Assembly (NCBI GenBank): GCA_023334545.1
Contig: JAADVB010000111.1
Coordinates: 1-56,634, forward strand
Direction: 5' to 3'
DNA length: 56,634 bases
Source: Salisapilia sapeloensis
Taxonomy: Eukaryota; Oomycota; Peronosporomycetes; Peronosporales; Salisapiliaceae
The position numbers and the translations under genes are program-made. Under the pieces are notes generated by a model. The model was not told where the DNA came from. It did not search any database and saw only the letters and a list, made by a program, of their open reading frames with translations. Below, piece by piece: positions 1 through 11,820 of this stretch. The stretch's first letter is position 1, and every line of letters starts with the position of its first letter.

Positions 1-2608
1 ATCTTTCACTGAGCGTATGTCGCCAATGACTTCTATGATGGAGTGGCCAATACCTCTAGACTAGGCTACACGGCTTTGTTTGTTGTCGTCGAAACATGTA
101 TGTGGAGAAACCGCTTCAGAAACGATGATGGTTATTCAAAGGAGTATAGCTGTACTTCTATGGCAACCAGTTCCAGTCAGATACACATCAAGAGGCTGAA
201 CAGCGTGCCACGAAACATAGGATACTGCCAACCCCTTTTGCATGAATTGTCTTGGATATATAAACCTAGATCGTGTTCGGACTGACTACCGGCTCGGCAT
301 AATTGGGGATGTTCCTTTTGTAATTGTATTCATGATAATCGAATTGGGCAATTTCGCGTACACTGAGAATCGTCCATTTTCTTTGCTACTTGCCATTGGA
401 AACTTACCGTGACACTTCAATATAGGTTTTCCACTGAACGAGGAGTACAAAAACAAATGATTGTTCGCATTTGATGCAATCAGGAGGAAAGGATCTTCGA
501 AAGGACTCCAAGGCATGCCTGGTGCTCGACATGTGCAAATTTGAAAAAGCGCGCGAGACTTGGTGAGCTTTTCGATTTACTTGCGCTATTGAGCTCTTCG
601 CTATTATTTCGGCACACAGTACAGTGGTGGATGGAATGATTGGTCGATATTTGCGACTCTCACTGTACACCGTCCCATTGAAATGACGAAGAGCTCAATG
701 TTGCAAGTAAATCGAATACAACTTCAAGCAGAATGACTTACGACGAGAAACGTGATATGCTCGACACTATTCCCCATTAAACTATGAAAGAGGAGTGGAC
801 GATATGCATAAATAGGAATGGAAAGGTAGATAGTGACGCACGAGTAGGATGAACTGCCAAAGACTCAAGTATTGATTTCTATTACAGTTTTTGCATGTTT
901 GTTTTTATACTGTCTCAAATGTCTTGCATTATACACGAGTATCTGCTCAACGAACTTAGTCTTACTGTGCAACTAAGTTCAGCTTATGAATGCATTGACT
1001 TCTGCATGTTTCACTGTCTAAACGATATTTCAAAACATGATGTATTCATGCCAACTTTTTTTACTCTTGTTTACTTTTATTCATGCTGCAAGGTTGCTTT
1101 TTAGACATAGTGACAATTTAACCTCGCGTAATACCAAATTTTCGCATGTCCTATCATTATAGACCTGATGTATGAAGATTGATGGGAAATGGATGGGGAA
1201 TATTTTCAAACCCTGGTCAGGACAATCTAAAGTATGGTTTTCGTTCTAATAAGGTGTACACAGAGCTAAAGCTTGGAAGGTATGCTGTTTATGTATAAAT
1301 CAGATGACACGACGAGTCGAATGCATTTGGCTAAAGACGGTGGTAAGCTAGCACGGTGTCAACGTATCATTTCTTTATCAATTTAACTGTACGCGATAAA
1401 TCTTTCTCTGCCCTTGGATGAGTACAAATGGTCAGAATTATACACGGAGCTGAAACTGCTTGCATGATACGCCAAGGTTTTGTCGACCGTGAAGAGTAGA
1501 AAGAACCCATGCAATGCCTTAACACAATTTCAATTCATTCCTCCTGTAAACTACTAGCAATTAAGTGATGTTTGGCCCAGTTTCAAAGTAGCGATGACAA
1601 CAACATTTGATCAAGTAAGCTACTGATAGCGGATAAAGTCTGGTTATGGAGTCAGAAAATTATCCTAGAAGACGACTTTGCGTGAATGATCCATGCAGGT
1701 ACTTTAAAATTTAGCCCGTACTTTCGCATTTAGTCATGTAAATCTTCAAGCGCATCGCTTCTCACTTTATTTATGTTGTATATAAGTAAGCTCAGTCATT
1801 TTCATATAGTTATGAGACGGTGCCATATGCGCACTTTTTACAATCTTGAAGACAGGTGAATATCGAAGTCCGTCCTTGTGATTAGTGACGTGCATCATGA
1901 TAATATCGACTACAAGATTTAGTCTACAGCATTCCAATTAGAAATACCGTTTGAGTTATCCTTCAACTAATTTATTGTCGATTGTGTGAAAGATAGATGC
2001 GTTGCAAAGCATCATCTCTAAAGAGCAGTCAAATAGTCGGCTGAACCTTCTTCAGATAGGACAGATAAAGAATCTACAAACAACTTGAAAATTGCAGCTT
2101 CGAATTTTACACATGGCGTATGCATTAGTACTGCATCTTTGCTACTTAAAATACTTAGTAGAAGGCAAGTCTGAATCCTTAGGCAAAGAGTAATGAAGCA
2201 ATGGCTATCTGAAGTTCTATCGAGTTAATTTACTTTGTTTAAATGCACACTAACACACGCATTATAGCTATCACGTTTGAATAGATAAATGGTATAAATT
2301 AAACATTCTATTGTGTGATTCGAGCTGCCATGAAATCTGATCATTTTAAGTACGTGGTATATCTAGCAACTACACGCAGCTCAATGCATATCTTTGGTAC
2401 AATTTCAAATAGACTTTATATTTATCGAAAAGCTAGCTCTACTTTCCTTCTTGGCTTACTTTAACGACTTAAGTAGCAAAACTTATTGTTTTGTATATCT
2501 TTAGCAAAATCAGTTTTAAACGTGAGATACATAAAAGTCGGACTCCTTTTAATGTCAATGTCCGTACTAGGTCTTCTCAAGACAAATGCATGACTACTAG
2601 CATAAAAG
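1..2608. other. AT-rich gene-poor stretch
   Basis: No open reading frame here looks like a protein gene: all are short, low in complexity and without recognisable domains. The one structured element seen is an imperfect foldback at 571-716, listed separately. The stretch ends at a tRNA-Val gene. Confidence 0.6.
571..716. repeat. Imperfect inverted repeat (foldback, about 60-base arms)
   Basis: Bases 571-600 and 687-716 are reverse complements at 27 of 30 positions. The inner parts (601-630 and 657-686) pair at about 16 of 30, including GTACAGTG against CACTGTAC. About 26 bases are left as a loop. RNA from either strand could fold into a long hairpin. It could be a foldback or MITE-like relic, a small-RNA precursor, or chance in AT-rich DNA; no target-site duplication was recognised. 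Confidence 0.55.
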
Positions 2609-2681
2609 TATCAACGGCCGGGTTCGAACCAGCGACCTTCTGCGTGTAAAGCAGACGTGATAACCACTACACCACGCTGAC
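2609..2681 (-). tRNA. tRNA-Val (anticodon TAC)
   Basis: A 73-base cloverleaf on the minus strand. The acceptor stem pairs in all seven positions if G-T wobbles at 1:72 and 5:68 are allowed. The D arm contains GTGTAGTGG, the anticodon stem CTGC/GCAG encloses the loop TTTACAC, and the T arm holds GGTTCGAAC. There is no intron and CCA is not encoded. The discriminator base is A. A run AAAA at 2604-2607 gives a TTTT Pol III terminator just after the 3' end. Confidence 0.95.
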
Positions 2682-3299
2682 AAAACATAAAGATATAATA
2701 ATAATATTTATACATAGCATTGATAGTGATGTGGTAAAACTGTCAACTTAAACTGGCGAACTGGGATGGAAAATGTTCTCAACGTCTGAGCAAGATTTTG
2801 TTAAAACGACGTGTTCAATAAAGCAACAATTAAAGATATATTTGCTAAATGGAACTAAGATTCGACAACTATGAATATTGATTGAGCATCAATTCATTAT
2901 AATCCAAACTGCAATAGAAGTAGTAGACTTTATTTTCATTTCATCATATATACACTTCCAAAATTGTCGTGTCATTTCCGCTGATATCAACATGCTTAGC
3001 GAGACTGAGTTTAGCCATAAGATGTTTGGAGTAGACCGGAGTAAACTAGTCCGACCATTTGAGCGCTATAAACACCCAAGTAACCGAAAAGCTTTTCATT
3101 GAAAATTTGAGCTCAATGTGCACTCTACGTTGAGTAACAAGTAGTAGTGGGCATCTTTTAGTTTTTAATGGACCGGCCTGTGTTGCTTTTTGTTCGAAGG
3201 ATACGCTCCATCCATCTTAAAGTATGTGATAGACGAAGGTAGACGTTGGGTCTGGTTCCGCATCTGCGAGTCACGCATGTCGTGATACCAATTTGCTAT

Positions 3300-4062
3300 T
3301 CCTTTAGCATTAATGGGCTACCAAAGTCCCTCTATACATTGCTTCAGCATGAACAAACTGATCGATAAAGTTGGGATTACCAGCGCAAAGGTGGCTGTCT
3401 ACGATTGCGTTTGTATACCACCTCTGGCAATCATCCTTCGGTGCAAACTGCAGTTGGACGCGTTGTAGTTGCATTGATACATGTGGCATAACGTACGATC
3501 AGCTCCATTGTGAAAGGCTCCGGCAGTGTCCAAGCCATATATGTCCACTTGAAAATCAACCCAGTTAGGGCGCTTACTTACCTGTTCACGTGACAAATCA
3601 TATTTGACAAAGTAACGTTACTGTTTAGATACATCACGCTGTAGTATCACGATGCCTTCATCGTATTTACCCATAGAGCTATCCCATCTATCAAAGTAGT
3701 CCCGAGGCACATCGTCATCACTCACTTTAGTCTGTTTGCCTGAAGTAACGTCGCCGATGAAGTTCGTCCCGATAAAACATACAAATCTTCTTTAGCAGTG
3801 TTCCCGACATGTTCCCGATGTTCATTTCTTTCAATATTAACGACGCACTGTGCTGCTGTCAAGACAAGTCGACTTGCTATTAGTGTTCCACCATAACAAT
3901 TTGTTCCCTCTGCTCTTTGACGTATATCAACGATGAATTTGACCTCGTCAAATCAGCGTTCTCGCCGTCGTTAATTCGATTTTCAACACTCTGCTTCGAA
4001 GTCGGATTGACTGTGCTCGGTACGTCTCCACCTGAAACCCTTGGCGGTGTCTTGCTAGTCAC
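3300..4062 (-). pseudogene. Decayed trypsin-like (S1) serine protease or protease homologue
   Basis: Read on the minus strand, pieces of an S1 protease fold occur in the correct order but in different frames. First comes an activation-site-like NRINDGENAD near 3985-3955. Then comes CYGGTLIASRLVLTAAQC near 3900-3845, where the usual TAAHC histidine is glutamine. Next is KYDEGIVILQRDVSK near 3670-3630, matching the strand carrying the catalytic aspartate. A Trp/Gly/Cys-rich segment follows, and finally LCAGNP near 3390. At least three frame changes separate the pieces and stop codons interrupt them, so no intact protein is encoded. Oomycetes carry many S1 proteases and catalytically dead relatives such as glucanase inhibitor proteins, and the His-to-Gln change would suit the latter. 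Family assignment is likely; subfamily is unresolved. Confidence 0.6.
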
Positions 4063-5061
4063 TTTTCACCTCTTGCGGAAGCGGATCAGATATACAGTAT
4101 CAGTAGTACGGTGATCAAAAGACCAAGATGAAGTAAGTATGTACTTTGCATGATCCAAATTCTTTGTTTCCTCATTTAAAAGTGAACATGAGCTTTGTTT
4201 CTTGGAAACGACAAGAAGACGAGGTATTCTAATTGTAAATATATTCACGACATTAAAGGGTATATCGTCATAGTTTGCGAGAAATTTTTCTGCTTCTAAT
4301 TGAATGATAGGCTCGATAGTGTCTGCTTACGGACGACTGACATTTTGGCCAGGTATGATCCGAGAGCTACCTCATTCGAATAGCATTTTGTTCTATGCCC
4401 CTTTACTCAAAAAGCTCAGCATGATGATCAAGAAGCGCGAGTTAGTCTATCGAAACCTTTGTCCAAAGGCATGATTCCAGTGTAATTCGAAGAGATTTCA
4501 AAATATGCTTCAAGGTATGGTACGCGCGAATTAATTGTACTTTTCGTTTCCATTCAATGCTGCTAGACCAATGATATGTCTACGATTTCTATCTGGTCAC
4601 CGCACCAGAAGGCATAGATACATTTAAGGATAGGCCAAATGCACAATGACCTATATATATCACTTCGGCAGAGGTCCATCACCAGAGATGATCCTAGCGT
4701 TGCGAAGATAATTCTACACAAAGACATACGAAAACTACCCGTATCCACTGACTCAGCGCCAACAGGTGTCGTATACTTTAGAATGTAGCTTTCGCTGTAT
4801 AGAGTGCATCCGTCAGTTTACAAATTTTAATGCATGGCTCATAGCTACAATGCATGATGTGTTCAGCAAAAGCCTTTTGATCGTCCTAGTTCGAGTCTTA
4901 CCTAATCTAGACAACATGATCGCATAGCGAGCCACCAGCGACGAACAACAGCCACTATATACCTTTATATAGCAACTTTTCGTTGCAATCCAAGGAGATT
5001 ATCAGGTACTCCCTACAAATGAAATATTGGGCTCCTCTGCCGAGGCTCTCATGCCCGCAGA
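4063..5061. other. Intergenic stretch upstream of mscL
   Basis: Nothing recognisable was found here. The small open frames present lack any domain or convincing codon use. The last 20 bases lead into the mscL core promoter. Confidence 0.5.
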
Positions 5062-5076
5062 TCACTTTAACACTTT
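5062..5076 (+). promoter_or_regulatory. Oomycete-type initiator and flanking element of mscL
   Basis: TCACTTTAACACTTT resembles the oomycete start-site consensus (TCAYTYY followed by CAWTTT). It lies only 6 bases before the mscL ATG, so the 5' leader would be about 20 bases. Confidence 0.35.
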
Positions 5077-5082
5077 TCACCG

Positions 5083-5775
5083 ATGGGATTCTTCGGACGC
5101 AAAGGCAACCGTGGCGAAGGCAACGGCAATAGCGCCTCATCACATTCTTCCCAGGATGAAGAGTCTGGGTTACTACGTCGAGCAATCGGCTCCGTTAGCT
5201 CGTACACTGGCGGGCATCACCCGATCGTTGGTGCTCGGTCCGTGCTAGCTGACTTCTTTGACTTTATCCAGCAAGGCAATATGATCGACCTTGCCATTGG
5301 TCTCATCCTCGGTCAAGCTTTCCAACGGATCTTGAACTCATTCGTTGTGGACATCTTGACACCGGTCATCAGTCTCTTTTCCGAACGCAGTATTTCCAAT
5401 TACTACTACATTGCTCGCTGTCCAAACAAATCGCCAGGGTGTGATGTCCATACATGGGAGACATGGGATGAAGGTACATTGATTGTCTTTTGTTCCAAGC
5501 TATGAAATCATTCATAAGTACTGACTTGTATTCTAGCGAGAGATGCTGGCGCCGTGACGATCAACTATGGCTTGTTCGCAGAGAACGTGATCAACTTTCT
5601 CATCAACGCTCTCTTCCTCTATGTCACCGTGAAACAGCTCTTCGAGTGGGTCTTTAAGCGTAACATTGTGACCAAGAAACAATGTCAGTATTGCAAGGAA
5701 TTTGTCAAAGGCTCTGCCCTTGTATGCAAGAATTGTGGATCTACGATGCAAAAGCCAGAAGAAAGTCAGAGCTAA
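5083..5775 (+). CDS. mscL: Large-conductance mechanosensitive channel MscL with zinc ribbon
   Basis: Exons are 5083-5473 and 5537-5775, with a 63-base GT-AG intron between, giving 209 residues. MscL opens a wide pore under membrane tension and releases solutes during osmotic downshock. A polar N-terminal tail of about 45 residues precedes the typical MscL helix 1 (FFDFIQQGNMIDLAIGLILG, about 63-82). The second membrane helix (NFLINALFLYVTVKQLFEWV) lies in exon 2. After it comes a ribbon with two CxxC pairs, CQYC and CKNC, likely binding zinc; such a tail also occurs in some bacterial MscLs. The intron shows this is a resident eukaryotic gene, not contamination. The family is mainly bacterial, so ancient transfer is plausible. 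Membrane location (plasma or organelle) cannot be told. Confidence 0.9.
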
Positions 5776-6400
5776 GCATCTAACTAGGACAATGTGCTTG
5801 CCATTAAAGTGCTTGTCGTATACCTTTTATGTCGCTTTCAAATGAGATAAGAATTAGAAGCAATAAACTCCATCTTGCATAAATCAGAGTATCTCCATCT
5901 GTATCCATTCTACCATCATGAAAGAGCAAATGCTGATTAAAAGCTTAGCATGCATGTCTTCCCCTATTTGATAGGAAGTAGATGCCACATAGTAACTGGT
6001 ATACAGCTACCACTTACTTAGATAAAAGATACTATGATATCTTTTAACCGTCTTGAACTACACGCCGACCTGTGCAGAAAGTCATATCGTTCTATCGACC
6101 GGCAACCTGTCGTCCGAATGTGGAAAGCATCCTCTAAGAGCTCCTCACTTCTATCTTCTACATCCATGCTAACGCGATATATCCATCCTCCTAAGACACA
6201 CCACTATCACCCTCAATACTACCAACATCAAGTCGCTCAGATGAAATGGATACATCCCTTTGTATCTTTGGATCATTCAACATAGAGCGTATCCTGGGAT
6301 AAATCCCATTCGCATCTAGCGCATCCAGGTACATATCTGACTCCTTTCGAATTTGCACCAATATAATCCTCTAAAACTGATTTTCCGCCAATCGCATCGA
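5776..6400. other. Intergenic stretch between mscL and the ferlin gene
   Basis: No gene was recognised. A GTACAT donor at 6329 and a branch-like CTAAC with CAG acceptor near 6461 leave open an extra 5' intron of the ferlin gene. Confidence 0.4.
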
Positions 6401-9400
6401 ATGGGTTCAACCGAGCGAAGACAGCACCCAAGACGTCATTCGCCTAACTGCTGCGGTCCAGGAGGAAGGATGCATCCTGTTCGCGTCAAGATCCTAGCAG
6501 CCAAGGGGCTGCTAGCTGCCGGACCGAATGGCACGAGTGACCCGTATGTCGTCATGAGTCTTTTGAATTCGAAAGATGAGGAGATGACGGAAGGAGGGAC
6601 GTTTAAGACCCAGCCAGCTCGACGGACAGTGAATCCAGAATGGAACGAAGAGTTTGTCATTGGTGATAAGATGGACTTGCGTGGTGCAACCACGTTGCGA
6701 CTCAAGATCATGGATCTCAAGACCGTCCTCGCAGACGAAGTCCTCGGTGTCGTCGACATTCCTGTCCACATCTTTGTCAATCTCGAAGAGACCGTAAGTA
6801 CTAACATCTTATCTTTCTCTTCATAAATCCTAATTACATCTACTCTAGATTGACAATTGGTATCAAGTGACGAAATTCCGATCTATGCGAATGGATGCGA
6901 CGGGAGAGCTGCATGTCGTCTTAGAGAGTGCTGCCAAGGTTCGAAAAGCTAATTTACAAGCTCCGAACATGTTGGTTGTTTCTCTAGAGTCCGGGAATAA
7001 CCTCCTGGCGATGGATGACAATGGTACATCAAGTGATCCGTTCGTGACGTTGACGCTAGGAGATCAAAAGCACCGATCGACAGTGCATAAGAAGACTCTG
7101 AAACCTCATTGGAACGAAAAGTTTGTCTTTGAAGCGAGTTCGAATAAAGAGAAACTTTCGCTACAAGTCGAAGATGAAGACATTACCATCAACGACTTCA
7201 TTGGACGTGCAGACGTCGAGCTCAAGCAGCTCGAACCGCATGTCAAGACACCTATGACGCTTACACTTGGTAATAGCAAGGGTAAGAAGGATAAACTTGA
7301 ACGAGGCACATTAAGTATCTCTCTTCTCTGGACGTTTCACGAAGAAGCTGCGAAACTCGCCAAGAAGAAGGAGACGTCGGTGCTAACGCAGATGATGACA
7401 ACCTTGAATCTCGGTGTACCAGACGCAGATGAAGATGTGTACTCTGGAGAAGACGAGACGGAGGATCAAGGTCGTAATGATAAGCAAAAGGTAATGACGG
7501 ATGAAGAGCGTCGGTTGAAAGAAGAGGAGGAACGCAAGAGACGGGAGGAAGTGTTGAATGAATTGCGTAGTATCGAGGTGAAAAGCGGTGATTACACCAT
7601 CCACGTGCATGTTCTCGAAGCTCGTGACCTTGTCCCAAAGGATGCCACAGGTACATCCGATCCAGTCGTATACGTGACTGTCTTGGATGAAGAGCAGCAG
7701 ACGATGGTCAAGAACCAGACACTCAGTTGCGTCTGGGATGACCTCTTGATCTTCAACATGCGTAATCTCGACAAGTCGGAAGTCGAAATGGGATTCGTCC
7801 GACTTGATGTCATGGACGCGAATACGGTGCAACGTGCTGAGCTCATCGGTAGCGCCCAATTCGACCTTTCGTACATTTACTCGCAACGTAATCACATGCT
7901 CGCAAACGCTTGGTTGGGTCTCACGGACATGGGTAACATGAAGAACAAGGGCATCCAAGGCTACCTCCGAGCATCCATCTCGATCGTCGGTCCTGGTGAC
8001 AAGTTGATTACACCTCCCGATCCATGGGTCTTGGACGACCCGGGCGCGAATCTCGAAGTGCTCATGCCGAAAAGTGTCGAACAAAGCGTCAACTTCGTCG
8101 CCGTGACAGTCCACCGAGCAGAACACTTGCCACCCATGGACGTCAGTGTCCTAGCTTCGAATCGAGGTCTAGACGCTTACGTCGCGGCATCCATTGCAGG
8201 CGAAAGTCCCGTACGGACGCGTGTCAAGTCTCGAAAAGGCGATCGGAAGAAGAACTTGAACGCGAGTTTCCATGAAGACCTCGTCTTGGTAGTGCGTGAA
8301 CCTTCCATGGCTGACAGCATCCACATTGGTGTCTACGATTGGGATAAAGTAGGCGAGAATGAGTCCGTTGGCTTCATCTACCAGAGCGTCAAGGCTGTGA
8401 AAGCCTGTGGTGGTCGCATGGGTCCATTCTGGGCGAACATCTACGGCGGTCCACTCCTTGGTCTAAGCGTTGGGACATCTGTGCTGGATCAAATGAACCG
8501 ACATCCAGAGATGGGGACGACTTATCGCGGTCGTGTCCTCCTCTCTCTTCGTATGCTCGAGAACGAAGATAATGATCGAGAGGAAGTGAATCGAAAGGAG
8601 AATGCTAAGAAACTCCCGAGAGACTTGTACCCCAAGACACGTGTATATCGTATGCGTGCACACTTTGTTCTTGGTAGTGAAATCCCTCGTTTAAATAGTG
8701 CAAAGCACTTGGGACAAAACAGTAAGATGCAACTTGTCATGACGTGCGGATTAGAAGAAATTGCTTCGATTCGTGCGAAGAATAAAAAAGGGGTTGTCGA
8801 ATGGAATACCATGGTCGAAAGTGAAAAGATGATCTGGCCGGAAGATACGTCCCAGATACCAGACATCTTTCTCTACTTGTGTCATGACGTTGGCGGAGAT
8901 CGAAAAAGTATTTGTTTCCAACGTTTCTCCGCGAGAGATTTAATGATGACCATGGGCGGATTCAAAAGTGACGTTCAATGGATATCGATGAAAGAGGACA
9001 ATGCATTGGACGCTTTGAAAGACTCGGTTTTCCCTGGAAACGTCCTCTTGCGAATGGGCTTTGGGACGGATGAAGAGTGGAAGGAGACGGTGTGGGATGA
9101 AAAGGAAGTCGAGACCGTACGTCTACGTCACGCTTATCAACTTCGAGTTCACATTTATCAAGGCAGGCGACTCCCTGCAGCCGATGCGAATGGGCTCTTG
9201 AATCCATACTTGACTGTCCATTGCATGGAGGAAGAGAGTCAGAATAAAAGCATTAAAAAGCAGACGCGAGATCCAGTCTGGTACGAGACACAGTGCTTTG
9301 ATGTGCTCCTACCAGACTTGAAATACGCGCCTCAAGTCTTACTTCGTGTCATGCATTTGGATCCTTTTGTAGATGAATTCATCGGTCGAGCAGCTCTCAA

Positions 9401-11747
9401 TATCTCCGACGCGCACGTTCGTTCGAGTGAAGATGTTCGTCAAGGTCGTAAGGATAAGCTTCCCGATCCCAAGTGGTATCCGATTATGCTTCAAGAACCT
9501 GGAGATACACAAGGTGAACTCCTAGCGTCGTTAGAACTGGTGAAGAAAGAGTTTCCGGATGAACAGGTGCCGAGAGCACCTCGGAACTTTTATCCACCCA
9601 TGCGTAAAGCTTGGCTAGAGCTTACTGTCCTTGGACTTCGGAGTATGGAACCTTTCGAGTTCCTACCTATTCAAATGCCTTTCGTAGAGTTCGTTCTAGG
9701 TGGTAGGAACCATGCGAGTCAGGAGATGGTGACAGACCGATCGAAGCGACCGTCTGGACGAGACGCGAATTTCCTCCAACGAATCGTGAAGGAAGTCGAG
9801 CTTCCGGATAATCCCATGTTCGCACCTCGTCTCAATGCCATCGTACGAGACACGAGACTTGGTGGTTTCCGAGAACCGATCGTCGGGTCTACTTCTATCG
9901 ATCTCAAGACGAAAATCCCGTGGAGTAAAGACTATCGGGAACCACAGAGTGATCATTTTGCCGAAATTGAATTCGAAAGTGGTGATGAGATGGATGATGA
10001 TGAAGAGAACATCCGGTCGACGTATCAAAAGGCAGAGCCTTTGATCACGACGAATGATAATGGTGCAGGTGTCTTTGGTGCACTCAAGAGCATGGGACTT
10101 GATAACGATACGTTGTTAGAAGAAACATCTTCTCGTCGATCGAAATCAACGAACGGAGATGATGATCAAGACTTTCGAAAGTACTTGCGTCATCGAGAAC
10201 TCTTGGAAAGTGACCTCGAATCAGAGCTCAAGACTGCACCGTTTGAAAAGTATGCTCTGCATATTGGTAAGAAGAAACGACAGCAGCAGTCGATGCTGTC
10301 GTTCTTTAAGAAAGAGAGGAAGGCGACGGGAGACTCGGCTGGAGGTGGAGGACTGTATAAGATCGCGGGACACTTTAAAGGTCTCGTGCGTGTCATGACG
10401 AGAGAAGATGAGAGTCCGCTCTTAGACTTTGATCGATTGTTGCGAGTCATGCCGTACGAGATTCGAGTCTACGTCTTGAATGGCGAAGGGTTTGCGCCGA
10501 TGGACATCGGATTGAACGGACAAAAGTCCAACTCGGACCCGTACCTTCGTCTAACACTCGGGAAGCACACGCAGAGCGACCGAAAGAACTTTATTCCGGA
10601 TAAAACAGATCCGGACTTTTACAAGATGTGGTCGTTCAATGCATCTCTCCCTGGTGCTAGTCTACTCGAGATTGAAGCCATGGATCATGACTATATCGGA
10701 GGTGACGACTTGATCGGTCGCACGACAATCGACTTGGAAGACCGATTATTCGATACAAGATGGCAGGAAATGGGGAAGAGCTATCAGACGAAGAACCGGC
10801 TTGCACCAAAGCCTTTGGAACGACGTGACATTCGGATCCCGACGTCACGGAATCCAATGGGGAAAATGAGCATGTGGGTCGACATTCTGACACCCGAAGC
10901 GGCACATACGTATCCGCCAGTAGATGTCTCGTTGCCACCACCAGTCGACATGGAACTACGTGTAGTCATTTGGAAAGCCAAGGAAGTGCCGTCGTTTGAT
11001 AAGGCAGAAGACATGAATGATTTGTACTTCCGCTGTTGGATGGAAGGGAACGATCCACAGGAAACAGACATCCATTGGCGTGCACAGAAAGGTGTCGGGT
11101 CATTCAATTGGCGCATGAAGTTCCCACTCGTACTTGGACATAATCAGATGCATTCCAAGATCCCGTACTTCCGTCTCCAAGGATGGGACAAGGATGTCTT
11201 TAGTGCGAACGATGCGATCGGAGAAGAGACGATTAACCTGAAGCAATACTTTGATCGGGCGTACAAGGAAAAGTGTCGCATCCAGTGCTTTGAGGACAGT
11301 CCAGAGGAAGCTCGGAAGAAGAAAAAGTCGGCGGACAACGATGAAGACGCTGTGCGGAAGATTCGAGAGGCCACAGGTCTCTGGAACGACATGGATCCCC
11401 CTGACTCCAAGTGGTTCACTATCAAGAAATACGACCATGCAAGTGGACAACGATCGGATATGGGGCAAGTGTGCATCTCGATGGAACTCGTGCCGGATGA
11501 GAATGCCAAGCAGATGCCCGTCGGATTCGGTCGAAACGAACCGAATAACTCACCCTACCTACCGCCTCCAGCAGGTCGATTGAGCTGGAGCTTGAACCCG
11601 TACAAGGTCCTGAATCAGCTCCTAGGTCCGCGCATTTGCCATCGTCTCACCTGCTGCTTCTGCCTCGTCCTCTTCATCATCATCATCTACTTCCTCGCAC
11701 CATTCATCAACGTTGCCATCGTTACGTTGAGTAGTAGTAGCAAATGA
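6401..11747 (+). CDS. Ferlin-like multi-C2-domain tail-anchored membrane protein
   Basis: Exons are 6401-6793 and 6849-11747 (55-base intron), giving about 1,763 residues. Ferlins bind phospholipids, often with calcium, and promote vesicle fusion and membrane repair. About nine C2 domains can be followed, near residues 24-125, 170-270, 378-475, 545-645, 728-835, 895-990, 1050-1158, 1328-1428 and 1495-1598. The first two and the sixth keep the loop-1 form NGTSDPYV, NGTSSDPFV or NGLLNPYL. A very acidic linker separates domains seven and eight. A C-terminal membrane helix (LVLFIIIIYFLAPFINVAIV, about 1730-1750) with a short tail is typical of ferlins. The start is uncertain: ATG 6401 is the first in frame, but ATG 6470 directly before the first C2 strand is also possible. 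Confidence 0.85.
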
Positions 11748-11820
11748 GGAAATATATGACACATGCATGCAACTCGTTCTACTTGGTGCTCCCTCTGTTG
11801 CTTTTTTTAATGTAAAGGTT

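Noticed and set aside
6436-8126. Several minus-strand frames of 120-250 codons over the ferlin gene
   Set aside because: They are shadows of the ferlin exons, whose C2 domains fix the coding strand.
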